A stretch of 64,000 nucleotides of DNA from positions 18,172,841 through 18,236,840 of the forward strand of contig OU342806.1 in the NCBI GenBank assembly GCA_910591455.2, given 5' to 3'. Below the pieces are notes generated by a model. It worked only from the letters and a program-made list of their open reading frames with translations, was not told the origin of the DNA and did no database searches. Origin of the DNA: Pholis gunnellus (Eukaryota; Chordata; Actinopteri; Perciformes; Pholidae). How positions within the stretch are numbered: the first letter of the stretch is position 1; the number at the start of each line of letters is the position of its first letter. This document shows, piece by piece, positions 24,344-36,548 of the stretch. The position numbers and the translations under genes were made by a program.

Positions 24344-24754
24344 TTAAAGGTTCTCAATATGGAATTCAGAGCATATCGCCTCCACACAGATCTCAACATG
24401 GCCACGGCTGATCCTGCGGCTCGCAGCTAACGGTGCTAAAAGCGCTAACAGCGCAAACAACGACAACAGTGCTGACAGAGTGTTTATCTGCGGGGGGAGC
24501 CGGAGGGTGGGTGGTACGCTTCCCTGACAGTGAGAGCTGCGTCCGTGAGCCCCTCACATGCACTAACATGCACTAACATGCACTAACATGCATAGCGGGC
24601 CCGGCTATGTGAACAAAGCACAGTTAAACTTGGATAACAACACACACACACAGAGTGAGAGTGACTTCATTCTCTGCTCAGGTAGACAGAACTCAACTAT
24701 ATCTTTACATGGCAAGTAGTTGTCTGCTGCTTTATTAATGCTCTGAATGTTGAA
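24344..24754. mobile_element. TTAAAGG-ended MITE, copy 2
   Basis: It starts TTAAAGGTTCTCAATATGG and AATTCAGAGC, which inverts to the GCTCTGAATGTTGAA at its right side. Its interior (GCGGCTCGCAGCTAACGG, GGGCCCGGCTATGTGAA, GAGTGACTTCATTCTCTGC, CAACTATATCTTTACATGG, AGTTGTCTGCTGC) parallels copy 1 at 56-340. It is longer than copy 1, partly because of a 10-bp tandem repeat and GC-rich sequence at 24,480-24,600. The terminal TTAA on the right is not preserved. Confidence 0.6.
24556..24593. repeat. 10-bp tandem repeat, about 3.8 copies
   Basis: ACATGCACTA is repeated three times perfectly, then ACATGCAT. It lies inside the MITE at 24,344-24,754 and is absent from the other copy, so it arose in this copy or its lineage. 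Confidence 0.9.
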
Positions 24755-25053
24755 CCACACTTAACAAAGTAATCATTTCAACCCAAGGCATGACGACTCC
24801 ATAAGCCTAAGAAATTGTTTTCCTCACCCTAAACAAATCTTAACCATAGAGTTGTCACAACATAAAAAAAAATGTAATTATTAGAACCTATCGTCATTTC
24901 ATTTGGAGAACATTATGTCAAAGAAAGAGTAAATAATCTGTACTAAGACACAGTATTTCCTTTGTGGTGATAAAGATTTGTAACTGTCATTGTTAAAGGA
25001 CTCACTTCCCATCTTTAAAAAACGGCCTCTTTTTTTCTGTTCTGTCTGGTTCT

Positions 25054-25079
25054 CACACACACACACACACGCACACACA

Positions 25080-25171
<92 letters not shown>
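25054..25171. repeat. (AC)n microsatellite, about 118 bp
   Basis: Long AC tract with GC and AT steps near its left end, then about 85 bases pure. Confidence 0.97.
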
Positions 25172-25174
<3 letters not shown>

Positions 25175-25265
25175 ACCTGATTAACGGTACCTAATTAGCA
25201 ATGGTAATGACCAGGTGTCTGAAAACCAGCCAGTTTCTTCCAGCACAAGGGGCCGAGGGGGGAAG

Positions 25266-25267
<2 letters not shown>

Positions 25268-25328
<61 letters not shown>
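25268..25328. repeat. (TG)n microsatellite
   Basis: About 60 bases of pure TG, opposite in orientation to the AC tracts on both sides. Confidence 0.97.
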
Positions 25329-25330
<2 letters not shown>

Positions 25331-25432
25331 TGCGTGAAATGTAGTGTGGTGTTCATGGGGGCTCCTAGTTCCCAGAAAATCTATTCCCACTGACTGTCAC
25401 TCCCTCTCTCCCTGTCTCACTCTCCCTCTGTC

Positions 25433-25546
<114 letters not shown>

Positions 25547-26272
25547 CCAAAGGCCAAGATCAATTAAGGTTTTGGGCAACTAGGATGGGAACTGTTTTGG
25601 ATGGAGCTGATGGTGGGGGGTGACTGGAAGCTGTTGTTGGTATATGTTTGTGTAGTGTATGTGTGTCCATGTGTGTGTGTGGAGCAAAGCAGAAGCATAA
25701 TCATGGAAGGAAATTATGATGGGGAAGAAAACCATTGAGTATTACACACGTATAAATGATTATATAAATTCCATGTGCCAAAATGACAAACTTGGTAAAG
25801 TTGGAACCAACTGAAGCAGATCCAAAACCACGATGTTTTCCATGTTTTTTAAATGTATCCCTGATAAGCCACAGAATTACCCTAAATTACATTGAATAAT
25901 TACCAAACAAAAGTTTAGTACTTATCTTTTTGGCGAGTCTGTTGTATAATGTTTAATTGCTGGTGTTGTTGAAGTCATGTACGTTCCTGGTAGCAGTGTC
26001 ATGTTATCTTTGAGCTCAATATAAGCATGCTAACATTCTCTCAATGACAAGCAGGTATTTGGTCATAAACCAAAATACTGGACAACATTCCTCCTCTCCA
26101 TGATGATAATGGCATGCTAGCTTAGCTGAAGCTTTTATGAGGCCTTCGTCTGACAGATCTGGTTTTATTCTGTCAAAAAAACAACAACATGATAAACGTG
26201 ATAAATTCTTGGTGGCCAAGATCTTGCACTTTCTGTTCATTCAGATTTATCAAACACTCACATGTACCAATG

Positions 26273-26273
<1 letters not shown>

Positions 26274-26341
<68 letters not shown>
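26274..26341. repeat. (AC)n microsatellite
   Basis: About 67 bases of pure AC. Confidence 0.97.
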
Positions 26342-26345
<4 letters not shown>

Positions 26346-26505
26346 AGATACAAAAACCCTCCATCAGCACACACACATGTGCAGACACACATCTCCACAC
26401 AGAGACCTCCTGCTGTGTAGGATTTGGTGATAACCAGTGTTAGTAGGCAGGTGAGAGGGTCATATGGCAGCAATGGGAAAAGCTGTTATCAACCTACCCT
26501 GTTCC

Positions 26506-26640
<135 letters not shown>

Positions 26641-26644
26641 ACAC

Positions 26645-29600
26645 AGGTTTATCACCCTCTACCGTTCCCACACACTCACCTTACATCATTACCTGGCTGC
26701 AGGAGTCAATCAGCCAATCACAACTTGAGGTTGCAGTCAGGTGACCCGATCAGGAAACTTTAGCAGAGGGATGGGGTTACACACACCCCTGCTCTGATAA
26801 CAGCTCTGTGTCTATCCCTCATGCCCCCCCCCCCCCTCTCTCTCTCTCTCCCCTTTTTCCTGCTCTGCAATTTACAGATTCAGTTTCACCTTTGCTTTCA
26901 TGCTAAGCTGTTGGATCCCAAAGCCCGTTGAAGTTGTGTGTGTGTGTTTACTTGCTTTTCTCAGGCTAAACACTTTGACATGTCGGAACAACTAAGAACA
27001 GAAGTTTGACCCTCGTCTTCCTGAATATCCTAAATGAAATTACCTGACAAGTCTAACTATTACGGTACGGTTTGTGTCTTTGCATTGGATTATTTATCTC
27101 CTGCAGGTCAGCAGAGGTGGCGAAGCTTTTTGAGAATACAATAAACAGCAAAATGCAGCATGCCTCGTGGGACAATAGGAGATTAACCTTATGAATAAAG
27201 ATTTATACGTACTCAAACCTTTAAAGAATGAGAAGATGTTAACAATTGTGAAATAAGTTGAAGGTTAAGGATTTGTTTGCCCAAAAGTGCAGTATAAAAC
27301 CAAAGCTGCTCACAGTGAAAACGTGTCCTTATTTTCATCTTTTCACTTACTCGTCCACACCGTCCTCTCTATCTGAACGTCCGGTTCGTGATTTTGTCGA
27401 AAACGGCAATGGTCCTTTTTCAAGACACTGTGGCCATTTGATAAATCTATTTTCTGGTTATGAATGACTTTGGGTAGCTCAACTATTGAAAAAGAAACGT
27501 GTTGACAGGATTTAAAATGTAAGTGGGGGTTAAAAAAATATACTGTATATTTCAAATTGATGTGAGAATGTTTAATTCAAGGGGCCAGTTATCACTAGAG
27601 GGAGACAGAGAATGAGATTAAGAGTAGACGGGCTTTAAACCTTGTTAACTATATTCACATGTGGAGATTATTGTGATATTATATTAGTGGTCATATTGAG
27701 ATTCAGGTGGGAATAGAAAATGTCAACATGACAGAATGAGAATCTGCTTTACAATCAGACAATAGATAAGATACGTTAACTTAAAGGTGTGACAGACATG
27801 ACATAGAGACCAATAACCTAAAACATGAAAGGGTTCACCCGTACAAATGATATGGAGAAATATGATAAGACGTTTTGAACCACAGACATCACATCACTTG
27901 ACATAACATGGTGTTCCAAAACCTAAAACGTGATGTTGGCAAGAAATTACATTACGTTGTTTATTTGTTTGTTTATTTACAGCGGCCACTTCAATAGTTA
28001 CGGCTGTATAATCTTTTGTAATTCAATACAGCAACTGTGCAATAAATTCGACCTTTATAAAGTTCATAATGCATAATGTTCCGTTTGTGTTGACATAGTC
28101 AGAAATGTGTAAATTAAATGATGTGTTTATTAGTTGAAGGTGGTGTTGTACTGGCCTGCATTGGAAGTGTTTCTCTTTTTGTCCTCCCTAGTTAAAAGGT
28201 GGACAGAATATTAGAAACTGAATATACTATAATGTAGTCCAGTGCAACAACAGCACTGATTGTCCTCAATGCTATAACATACAATTGAATAAACACTTAG
28301 CATAAACCCTGAACACATTACTGGCAATGTGGGTTCAACCACTGGTGCTTTTACAAAACATTTACACAATGAGACCATCGGTAATGTGGACATCATGACT
28401 AACAATAGAACAGTGCGGTACGTTCAGAAAATGACTTCCCTTTAATGTAAAGCAGCCTTTAAACCAAGAAAAGACTGACATTAACCATGTTACATCACAT
28501 TTGACACGGTGCAGAGCCACACCACATGAGGAGAATGACACGACTGCTAATGTTGCAACGCTTGTTTAAAAAAGTCTTAAACCTTAACACTAACTTTAGT
28601 GATTCATTGCAAAACTTTGTTGCAAAAAATCAACTCCAGAAATGTGGACAAAGCTTATGTTTGATATAAAGTTCTTGTCATCATCTCAAGGCCAGTAACC
28701 TAATATTGATCCATGATGGTGTTTCCTGGTCCGACTGTGGTCCTTGGAGGAGCAGGCTGCGCCGCTGAGAGATTTGTCGGAGAGGTGAAGGTTATGGTTC
28801 AGTGCTGTGATCTGTTGACAGAGAGTGACAAGACCCTTCTCCTGTCTCCTGATGTGGAACAGGATCCCCGTACCTGAGCCTAGCTCTGACCCTGTGACCT
28901 CTGACCCTCCCTGCCAGGTCATTCTCATGCCACCCTGACCTGCCATGAAACCAGAGAGCACCATGGGAGAGAGGAAAGCACGCCAGCATCAAACAGTTAA
29001 TAGCCATGTATTATTAAAAAGAGTTATAGTCAAAGTCAAAGTTTATAAATCTGTACATATTTTTCTGTAGTTTCAATTTTTTTACTGCAGTAAGAAATTC
29101 CAAAGATAATAAAAATGATAGAATATGTGTTGAATGCTCATGTCTTCCGGGAGAAACATGTGAGATGTGATGCAACACCTGCCATTAAAGCAAATAAAAG
29201 ATTTTTTCATTATGTGAACATGTAATTTAAGAGAAATGTACTCTAACGCTTTGTGTGCGTTTTCTACATGACAGAGCTGACTGAGAAGTAGCAAATGGAG
29301 GTAAAATATTTGCCATTTGGACATTTTCCACTCTATTTCCACTCGGGATCATCCTATCCCATCATGCAGCGGGTGATAGACAGGGACAGGCCACCTGTCA
29401 CAAACTGGGAAAACATGCATTGATAGCGAACCACATTCAGACTCGTGGCGATTGCACTGACGGAGAAAGCTAGCACACCTGCAGAAAAGAATAAACACAC
29501 TCAAGAGAGGTTCACACTGAGAACCTTCCTGTTGGAAGGCAACAGTGCTAACAGTGCATCGACACCCAGCACACTCAACAACCACAACATATAGCATTTC

Positions 29601-30684
29601 TCAAAATGTGCAAATCCAGGGAAGAGGCCAGGTTTAACCAGAGGAACACTCCAACTCCTGCCAGCCTCACATCCACGCGGATCCATATGCAGCCTGGTGT
29701 TGATCCACGACAAGTTGAGGACAAACAGATGCACAAAGGTAATCCTTTTTGCTTTTAAAGACACAACACTTGACACTAAATTGACGACCTCCATGTTAGC
29801 CTCAGTCCCCGACTGACAAACATGTCAGGCGATCAAGGTCACCCACCCCCGGTGTTTGTCCTAGCAGCTGGATGGCGCTGAATGTACCTGTCACCTTGAC
29901 GCCTACTGAAACTGCAGAGCAAGGTTTGCATCTTGGAATCACCGGCGGCCCAAGGTTAACTGTTAGAGCTGTCAAGTCTGTCCTTGTTTGTGTTTGTGTG
30001 TTTGTGTGAGAGAGAGACGGAGTCTATCAAGGCTTCTGTGTGCCACTCAGATTGTTGTTGGAAAGGGTTCCTGAAGCTTAATTAAAGCTGGGATACCTGC
30101 ATAGGAAGGTTTTATTATTATTTATTCCATAGTTTTTTCAATTCTCATCCTTATTGCTACATGCCTAAACCCAAACCGTAATGCTAAATCTCTTAACTGA
30201 AACTTAATAGGTACCAGATTTCTGTGCTCACATTGGAGATACATCTGATAATGTGACTATAAACAGGTTGTTTGTCTTGGGATTTGGTCCCATCAGGGTG
30301 CTATGTGGGACAGGAACAAGACTAGACTATCACTTGTTTTTATTTTACCGCTACCTTCTGGCAGAGAGGAAGAGCAGGAGGAGAATGATCTGTTATTGTG
30401 TATTTTCTTCTGCAAGCCCTGATCCCATTTCACTCCCCTGTGGTTGGGTGGATTCTTTAAAAAATTACTAATATTAAGAGAATTGTTCACTGCATGTACA
30501 GTAAATTAAGAAGAACGACAAGACCTCCATTCCTTGCACCTTCCATCTGAGGTTTGTGTGCGAGAAAAATATAAGAAATTGTATTTTTTGAGAAAAACTA
30601 AACTTGGGTATTACATATTCTGTGTGATGCAATATATGGTAACTAGGATTAAAGAATATAACAGTTGTAATTATGTGACCTTCC
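26645..30684. other. Intergenic stretch, no secure gene
   Basis: Four kilobases without recognised repeats beyond a short C run (26,825-26,836). One 84-bp open segment on the minus strand (29,395-29,478) has a good acceptor but a poor donor and is discussed as a weak exon candidate. A C+G-richer block at 29,800-29,960 has conserved-like texture. Confidence 0.4.
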
Positions 30685-30840
30685 TGGGTACTGCCGAGGT
30701 GCCCTTGAGCAAGGCACCAGATGCACAACCAGCTCCCTGGGCGCTGTATAGTAGCTGCTAACTGCTCCCAATACTGAGAGGTTAAATGCAGAGGCTAAAT
30801 ATCACTGTGTGCATGTGTGACAATACAAAAAAACTTAGAT
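30685..30840 (+). repeat. Teleost SINE-type tail (CCGAGGTGCCCTTGAGCAAG family)
   Basis: TACTGCCGAGGTGCCCTTGA, GCAAGGCACCAGATGC, CCAGCTCCCTGGGCGC, GGTTAAATGCAGAGGCTAAA, TATCACTGTGTGCATGTGTG and ACAATACAAAAA are in the order of the 3' body of an abundant fish repeat. The usual ending is a poly-purine or AATAAAG-type tail, and here ACAATAC plus an A-run stands in for it. No tRNA-like head was found directly upstream, so this copy is 5'-truncated or belongs to a headless family. Confidence 0.6.
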
Positions 30841-33800
30841 TTACATCACATTTATAACAACATTGTGTTCACCAAAGTAAATACTAAGCTCTGGGAACAC
30901 GCCATTGCTACGACAAAGTCAAAGTGGGAAAGAAACACAAGCTGTCAGCCGATCAGGTAGTTCTTCAACAAGCCAAATGAGTCTAAACTACTCTATTTAG
31001 TGTTAAAACTAAAAAGAAACTCAAAGTGTGTGTGCACAACTATGATTACAATTTGTCAAAGTTGAACCAGGAAGTCGGTCTGTAAACTATGATGTGTATT
31101 TACAATGAACAGTTTGGGTAATATTTTACAATGAACTTTTGTTTATTCCTCCAAAAAAGGTTTCATCTCTGGCTGTTTGTGTTTCTTGCACCATTGGACT
31201 AGCAACTGTCAAGTCTGTTTCCCACAAAATGATGTTCCCTTACGACTAAACTGCATTCTCAATTACGTTTCAAGGGAAGCTTCTGTTTTCCCAGATTATG
31301 GTTGCAGCTTTAAACACATGGTCGACTTTGTAAATTGAAACAAAACAAAAATGCAACAAAACTACTTGATTCGGTTTACATTGTGAACACAACATTGTGA
31401 GTTTGTTACGTTATTTAGGTAGAGACATGAATTAAAATAAGCCAACGTTGAACACTATGACATTACATCTCCTGGGTGCACGTCTGGTGTTTGTTTGACC
31501 GATACATCCAGCAAGTCCTCCTTGCTAAGCTCTCTCTACGCCAACATCCGCAGACGTTGATCCAAAATGTATTTGTGATCCGTCAAACACAACGAGATCT
31601 GTGACGATGCAGTTTCACTGTACGGGAACACAATTTCAAAGGAGACCAGGCCGCAACTGTAGGGTTCCCTGATCTCAGCAATTAACTTGGTAATTACAAT
31701 GTTATTATGACTGCTGATAATAATGGCGAAGAGTATTAAAAAAAAGTAAGTAACCTTTTGAAGTGGTGAGGGGATGTTACAGCAGATTTAGCTGTCACAA
31801 AACCTTTCCGTTGGGCGATGTCTTTTGTCATTGTGTGTGTGCCACAAGGGGTTCCTGTCCCACTGACCTCAATGGAAAAATAACTTGATATTAACATGAC
31901 TGCTTCTGCGCTGTCGCTCTCTCTCTTTCTTGCTCTCCTTCTCTGAGTCTTTCCTTCCTTCCCTCTCTCTCTAGCTGTACCTGGTTTCCGCTGGTTCGAT
32001 CCTACCTTTGTCTGTCTGTAACTAATATGACACATAAAAGGCCTTTAACAATAGGAATGGTGCTAACTCCGAATCAGGCTTCACCTGATACCGAGGCTTT
32101 ACCCATGAGCCTTAGGGCGTGCACACAGGGAGTAGGAGGGAGGAAGGAAGGAGGCAACCACAGCTTATTTATCTTTTTTCATGTGGCTTTCTCTCTTTTT
32201 AAGAAGCTATCAGGCTCCCTCTTCAGTCGTTGTGTGATTGTTATTCTCTTCAGGAGGATCTTTTGTGCCTCAGAAGGAAGAGTTTAATACTCGGACCCCT
32301 GGGGTTAATAATAGGTTTGACCTCCCAGATAAACCTGTGTGTGTATGAAAGTGTTTGTGCACGTCTGTGTGTGCAGCCTCGTCTCCTCTATAAGTTGATA
32401 GTCTGTGTAATAAGTTGTTTTATAGATAATACCAATTGTCTTTGACTGTAGCAGCGCTGCGATAAGCTGCCAAACACTCGGTGACTGCTTGACTCCAATT
32501 GTTCTGCACGACTCGTCTTTTTATACATTAATATTATCATTAAGGTTGGATATTGTTAAGTGGGAACCCCTGTAGGCGCAGGGTAAAACAGATTACCCTG
32601 CTCGTCAAATGAATGAGTGTCTACAATAATCCTCATGTTCCAGATAACGGTTAACAGATAGGTGATGTGTTGAAGACATGCTGAAAACACTGGCGCTGTC
32701 ATATCAAAGGTGGAAGTGAGGGAATCACAAGGAGACGTGCAGCCTTAAAGTAAAATAGTGTACTTTGTTGTGACCGAGGAAAGGGTAAACGTTTTTAGAA
32801 AAATCGCAATTCAATAGAGTCTCATGCGATCGTTTCAGTTTTCCTTTATTTTCAGACTGGCTTTGTGGATTTTTAAATAGTGATGGTTAAATGCTGTGAT
32901 AGTGATGCTCATTACCCGGAGAGGCTGGAAGGTGGTACACATTTCTAAGTAAAAACATGTGGCGCTAATGTACTATTACTACTACTGCTAATAATAATCT
33001 ACAGTCCCCAACAAATATACAAAACAATATATATTCTCTTTAAATATATTTGTGTTTTATTGCCTCCCTGTTATTCAAAATACGACCTGGTGAAATTCCC
33101 TTGTCCTATCAAAATTATGTTTAACATCCAATAAGCAATCATTTTGATATTAACACTGAATCAGGTGACTTGCTGTAATATAGGAAGTCAGTGCCAAACC
33201 CACTGATAATCAGCATCTAAACCTGCAGGTGTACAGAGTCACTTCAGATAAGCTGATAACACTACCCATAAGCCCAGCAGGAAATGGCTTACAACCAAAG
33301 CAAACAAATGGTTGGTGGAGCGATACCAGTGACCCACATATCTTTCTCAAGATAATAACAAAACAAGGTTGGACAATTGGATGTAGATTTGTAGGATGGG
33401 TGGAAACGACAAATCCAATGAAATGTTCATTTTGTTAGGTGTCTGCTGGATACATCAATAGGCATTAGTTAGTTAATATCTGAATGTTATTTGAGCTCAT
33501 TGTTTTAAAGTTCCAAAATAAAGCTCAAGTGTCCCCCATATGTAGTTAATTTCCCCAAATGACTAGTTTTGTTGCTCAGTAATGAGCATACTGTAGATAC
33601 TCAGTAGTTAAAAAAAATACCTGCAAGATAAATTCTATGTATCGGTAATCTAAAGTGTTGACGCATAAAGTGATTTACTGTGACAAGAGAACAGTAGAAA
33701 GAAAACAGGGTCCTCTGGCAGTGAGAGCAGAACAGAAGATGGAACAAAGACTTCCTTATTACACAGCAGATTAAGCCAGATACATTTTTATTAATAAATA

Positions 33801-34975
33801 TAAATATAAATAATTACAGTCCAGTCCACATTGTAAAATCAGTTGTGTGCGCATTTTCAGAGAAGTTAAGTACATAAAAAGCTCCATAAGATCCAAAACT
33901 GCACTCATGGCTGTGTTGAAAGTTAACCCTGCGGGCATGGCTCTAGAAAGATTTTGGGCATTAATGTTCCTCTCACTTCTACACAGACACACACACAGAC
34001 ATGACTGACAAGTAACCAAATAAAGTTTGTTGGTGTTTGTCATGACTTTAACTTACAGGGAAATGTTAATGAGGTGCCAAGAAATAAGTCATGGTGTTTT
34101 AAGTGTATGTGTGCATGCCTGTGTGTTAAGTTGACACTGAGGTGGAGCGCTGGATCCTGTCCAACAGTGATAAGGCTTTTGATGACAGGGCTGCATTAAC
34201 CTACCTGACACACACACACACAAACACACGCATGCAGAGTGGTTAGGGAGGGACAGGGGTGTGTGAGAACATGCTTTAAGAAGCCTTGGGTCTCTGTGTG
34301 TGACACTAAATCCCATTCATAGCAACAAACACTGACAGAGCCGCAGGAGTGAGATGGAGGCGCCGAGAGGAGGTTTATTACACACCAACATGACATACAG
34401 GAGGAGGAGGAGGAGGAAAGAGGAGACCGTGAATCTACCACGACACACTTGGCTGTCATCTTTGTACCACGAAGAGGAAGAGATGAGGGGAAAAAGCTTG
34501 TAGCAGATGATGCTGTAATCTAACTAACCCTCCAAATGGGTCATCTAAGACTATATTGAAGAAAGTAATATCAAATTATCACAGGAAGTTGGATTTACTA
34601 TCTAGGCAAATTATGAACCTTCTATGTTAGAGCCGTTGAGCACGAAATGAAGAGCAGCACATAATCCTACAAGACAGCAACTTGAAAGTCCGTCAGAGAA
34701 ATGAGTGTTTCTAACTTCAAGCTGTTTTACAGTTAATTCCAGAAGTAAAGCGTGATTTATGCTTCCCACATCCGCGAGGGACGCAAGTGTCCGCATGGCC
34801 AAAGAGACGTTGCACCATCAGACAAGGCCCTTCCGCACATCCAACGTTTTATAACTACGCAGATGCTGATGGGCAGAGAAAATGGAGAACTTTGAGGAGC
34901 TTTGAGATTGTTGGTTTACCGCAAGCAGAAACCCTGCACAGAAAAAAGATTCAAACGTTTTCTTGTCACAATTAC
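30841..34975. other. Intergenic stretch, no gene seen
   Basis: Over 4 kb with only short simple repeats (CT/TTCC at 31,915-31,975; a GAGGAG run near 34,400). No motif-bearing frame. TAAAGCGTGATTTATGCTTCC (34,748-34,768) has the wording of a fish DNA-transposon end, but no partner end was located. Confidence 0.4.
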
Positions 34976-34978
34976 ATA

Positions 34979-35640
34979 TTAGCTAATTTCGATGCGACTG
35001 TCCTTATGGAAAGTATAACCAAGGTTTGAGGTGCACAAAAAGCAGACTGTAACCTGGAGAAGGCCTGGTTTGCAGCGCTGCAGATGGCATTCACAGCATA
35101 CTGTAAAATGGACATTACACTGCTGAGTTAGAAAATAAAGAGAGTACAGAGTAAATAGCAGGGGGCCCAATATTGATGCTTGAGGGACGCCTTTATCAAC
35201 CACGTGGGGACTTGATTTGAACCAACTCTAAGAACAAACACAGAAAGCAGCTTATGTCGTGATCATCACTACCAAAAGCCTTGGATACATCCACAAAATA
35301 TGCAGCAGCGTTGCTTTTTATCAAGCGATTTAACAATATCATTCACAATAGCAGTTGCAGTAGTTGTTGCACTATGGTCAGGTCTAAATCCTAACTGCTA
35401 TGGCTTGAAGACATTGTCTTCCTGAGAGAAGAGTTACATAAATGTGGGAATTCAGAGATGGACAATATTAACTTTTCCAACATTCTTTTATATATTAAAG
35501 CAAATAACCAGTGCGTCTTAATAGAGAAGATGATCATTTATGGTATATTCCTTTACCGGATTACGGAGGATGGGATGAATATTAAACATTACACAATTTA
35601 TGTATGACAACACATCTTTAAAACAACTGTCAATAGTAAA
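34979..35640 (-). pseudogene. LINE reverse-transcriptase relic, antisense
   Basis: On the minus strand, in order, are a fragment resembling the NNYRPISILP region (about 35,540), QLGFRPDHSATTTATAIV with VDVSKAF-like remains in a shifted frame (about 35,390-35,270), and KGVPQASILGPLLFTLYSLY (35,190-35,130). These match palm-domain blocks of non-LTR reverse transcriptases (QSGFRPGHST, FVDLSKAFDTV, GVPQGSILGPLLF). The catalytic YADD block expected soon after GPLLF is missing, and the reading frame is broken by stops and shifts, so it is dead. Clade was not determined. Confidence 0.75.
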
Positions 35641-36222
35641 ATGTGATCCACAACCGTGACATTAAGAAGTCATTGTATTATCAAAAGTCACAAAACTATG
35701 ACAGAGATACAGTTTTAAGGATGAACAAGAGAAATGACTGAGGGGAGACTGAGACAAGCGATAAAAAGAGGCAGACGGGTGGAGTAAAAAAAGATCAGGA
35801 GATACGTCTGATTCTATCTTTAACTATCATTCTCCATATGGTGCAGTAATGACTACCCTTCATCCACTCGCCAACATGCCTGAGGGTGTCAGCCCCCGTG
35901 TGTGTCTATGTGTGGACAACCTGTTACCTGTCTCATTAACCTCCTCACAGCTTGCAAGTGTGACATAGCTCAAGGCCCAAAACAATTGAAGCATATTTTC
36001 TTTCTAAATTTTTTTTCTTATTTTACTAAAAATTACAAAGAAGTTGTAAATAAAACTGTCCTTAATTTTCATTTACAGACCCATATGCATATTTTATAAG
36101 CAATGATAATAACATATAAGTGACTGAGACAAGACCCCCAAAAAGTAACATGTGACATTTCTGAAAGTAATTATTATCACCATTACAAATATCCAAGGCT
36201 TTTAACTTTTTTTCAAACATAC
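35641..36222. other. Intergenic stretch, no gene seen
   Basis: AT-rich, with no recognised features. It could include further decayed 5' sequence of the antisense LINE. Confidence 0.35.
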
Positions 36223-36548
36223 TTAAAGGATCAGTGTGTAGTATTTAGGGAAATTGAAATATAATATAATATTCATAACTACGTTTTCATTAGTGTAGAA
36301 TCATTTGAAACTAAGAATCATAATTCACTTAGAATGAACCCTTTATATCTACATAGGGAGCGTCATGTTTCTACAATAGCCCGAAACAAACTAAAACTAA
36401 ACATTGGCTCGCTTCGTTCCGTTTTCACGTTACCTGAAGGCCACCGTAGTTCTCCGACACGCTTGGAAAGGTACGGGTGAGCAGAGGGGTGTTCAGTTGG
36501 TTGCACCTCACCGCTAGATGCCACTAAATCCTAAACACTGGTCTTTAA
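36223..36548 (+). mobile_element. MITE with TTAAAGG / CAGTGTGTAG inverted ends
   Basis: It starts TTAAAGGATCAGTGTGTAG and ends with CTAAATCCTAAACACTG followed by GTCTTTAA, giving inverted ends of about 25 bp with a few mismatches. The interior (CATAACTACGTTTTCATTAG, GAAACTAAGAATCATAATTC, CCCTTTATATCTACATAGGG, TTACCTGAAGGCCACCGTAG, CACCGCTAGATGCCACTAAA) matches a very common fish repeat. Non-coding. The TTAA at the ends suggests a TTAA-targeting transposon superfamily, by inference. Confidence 0.75.
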
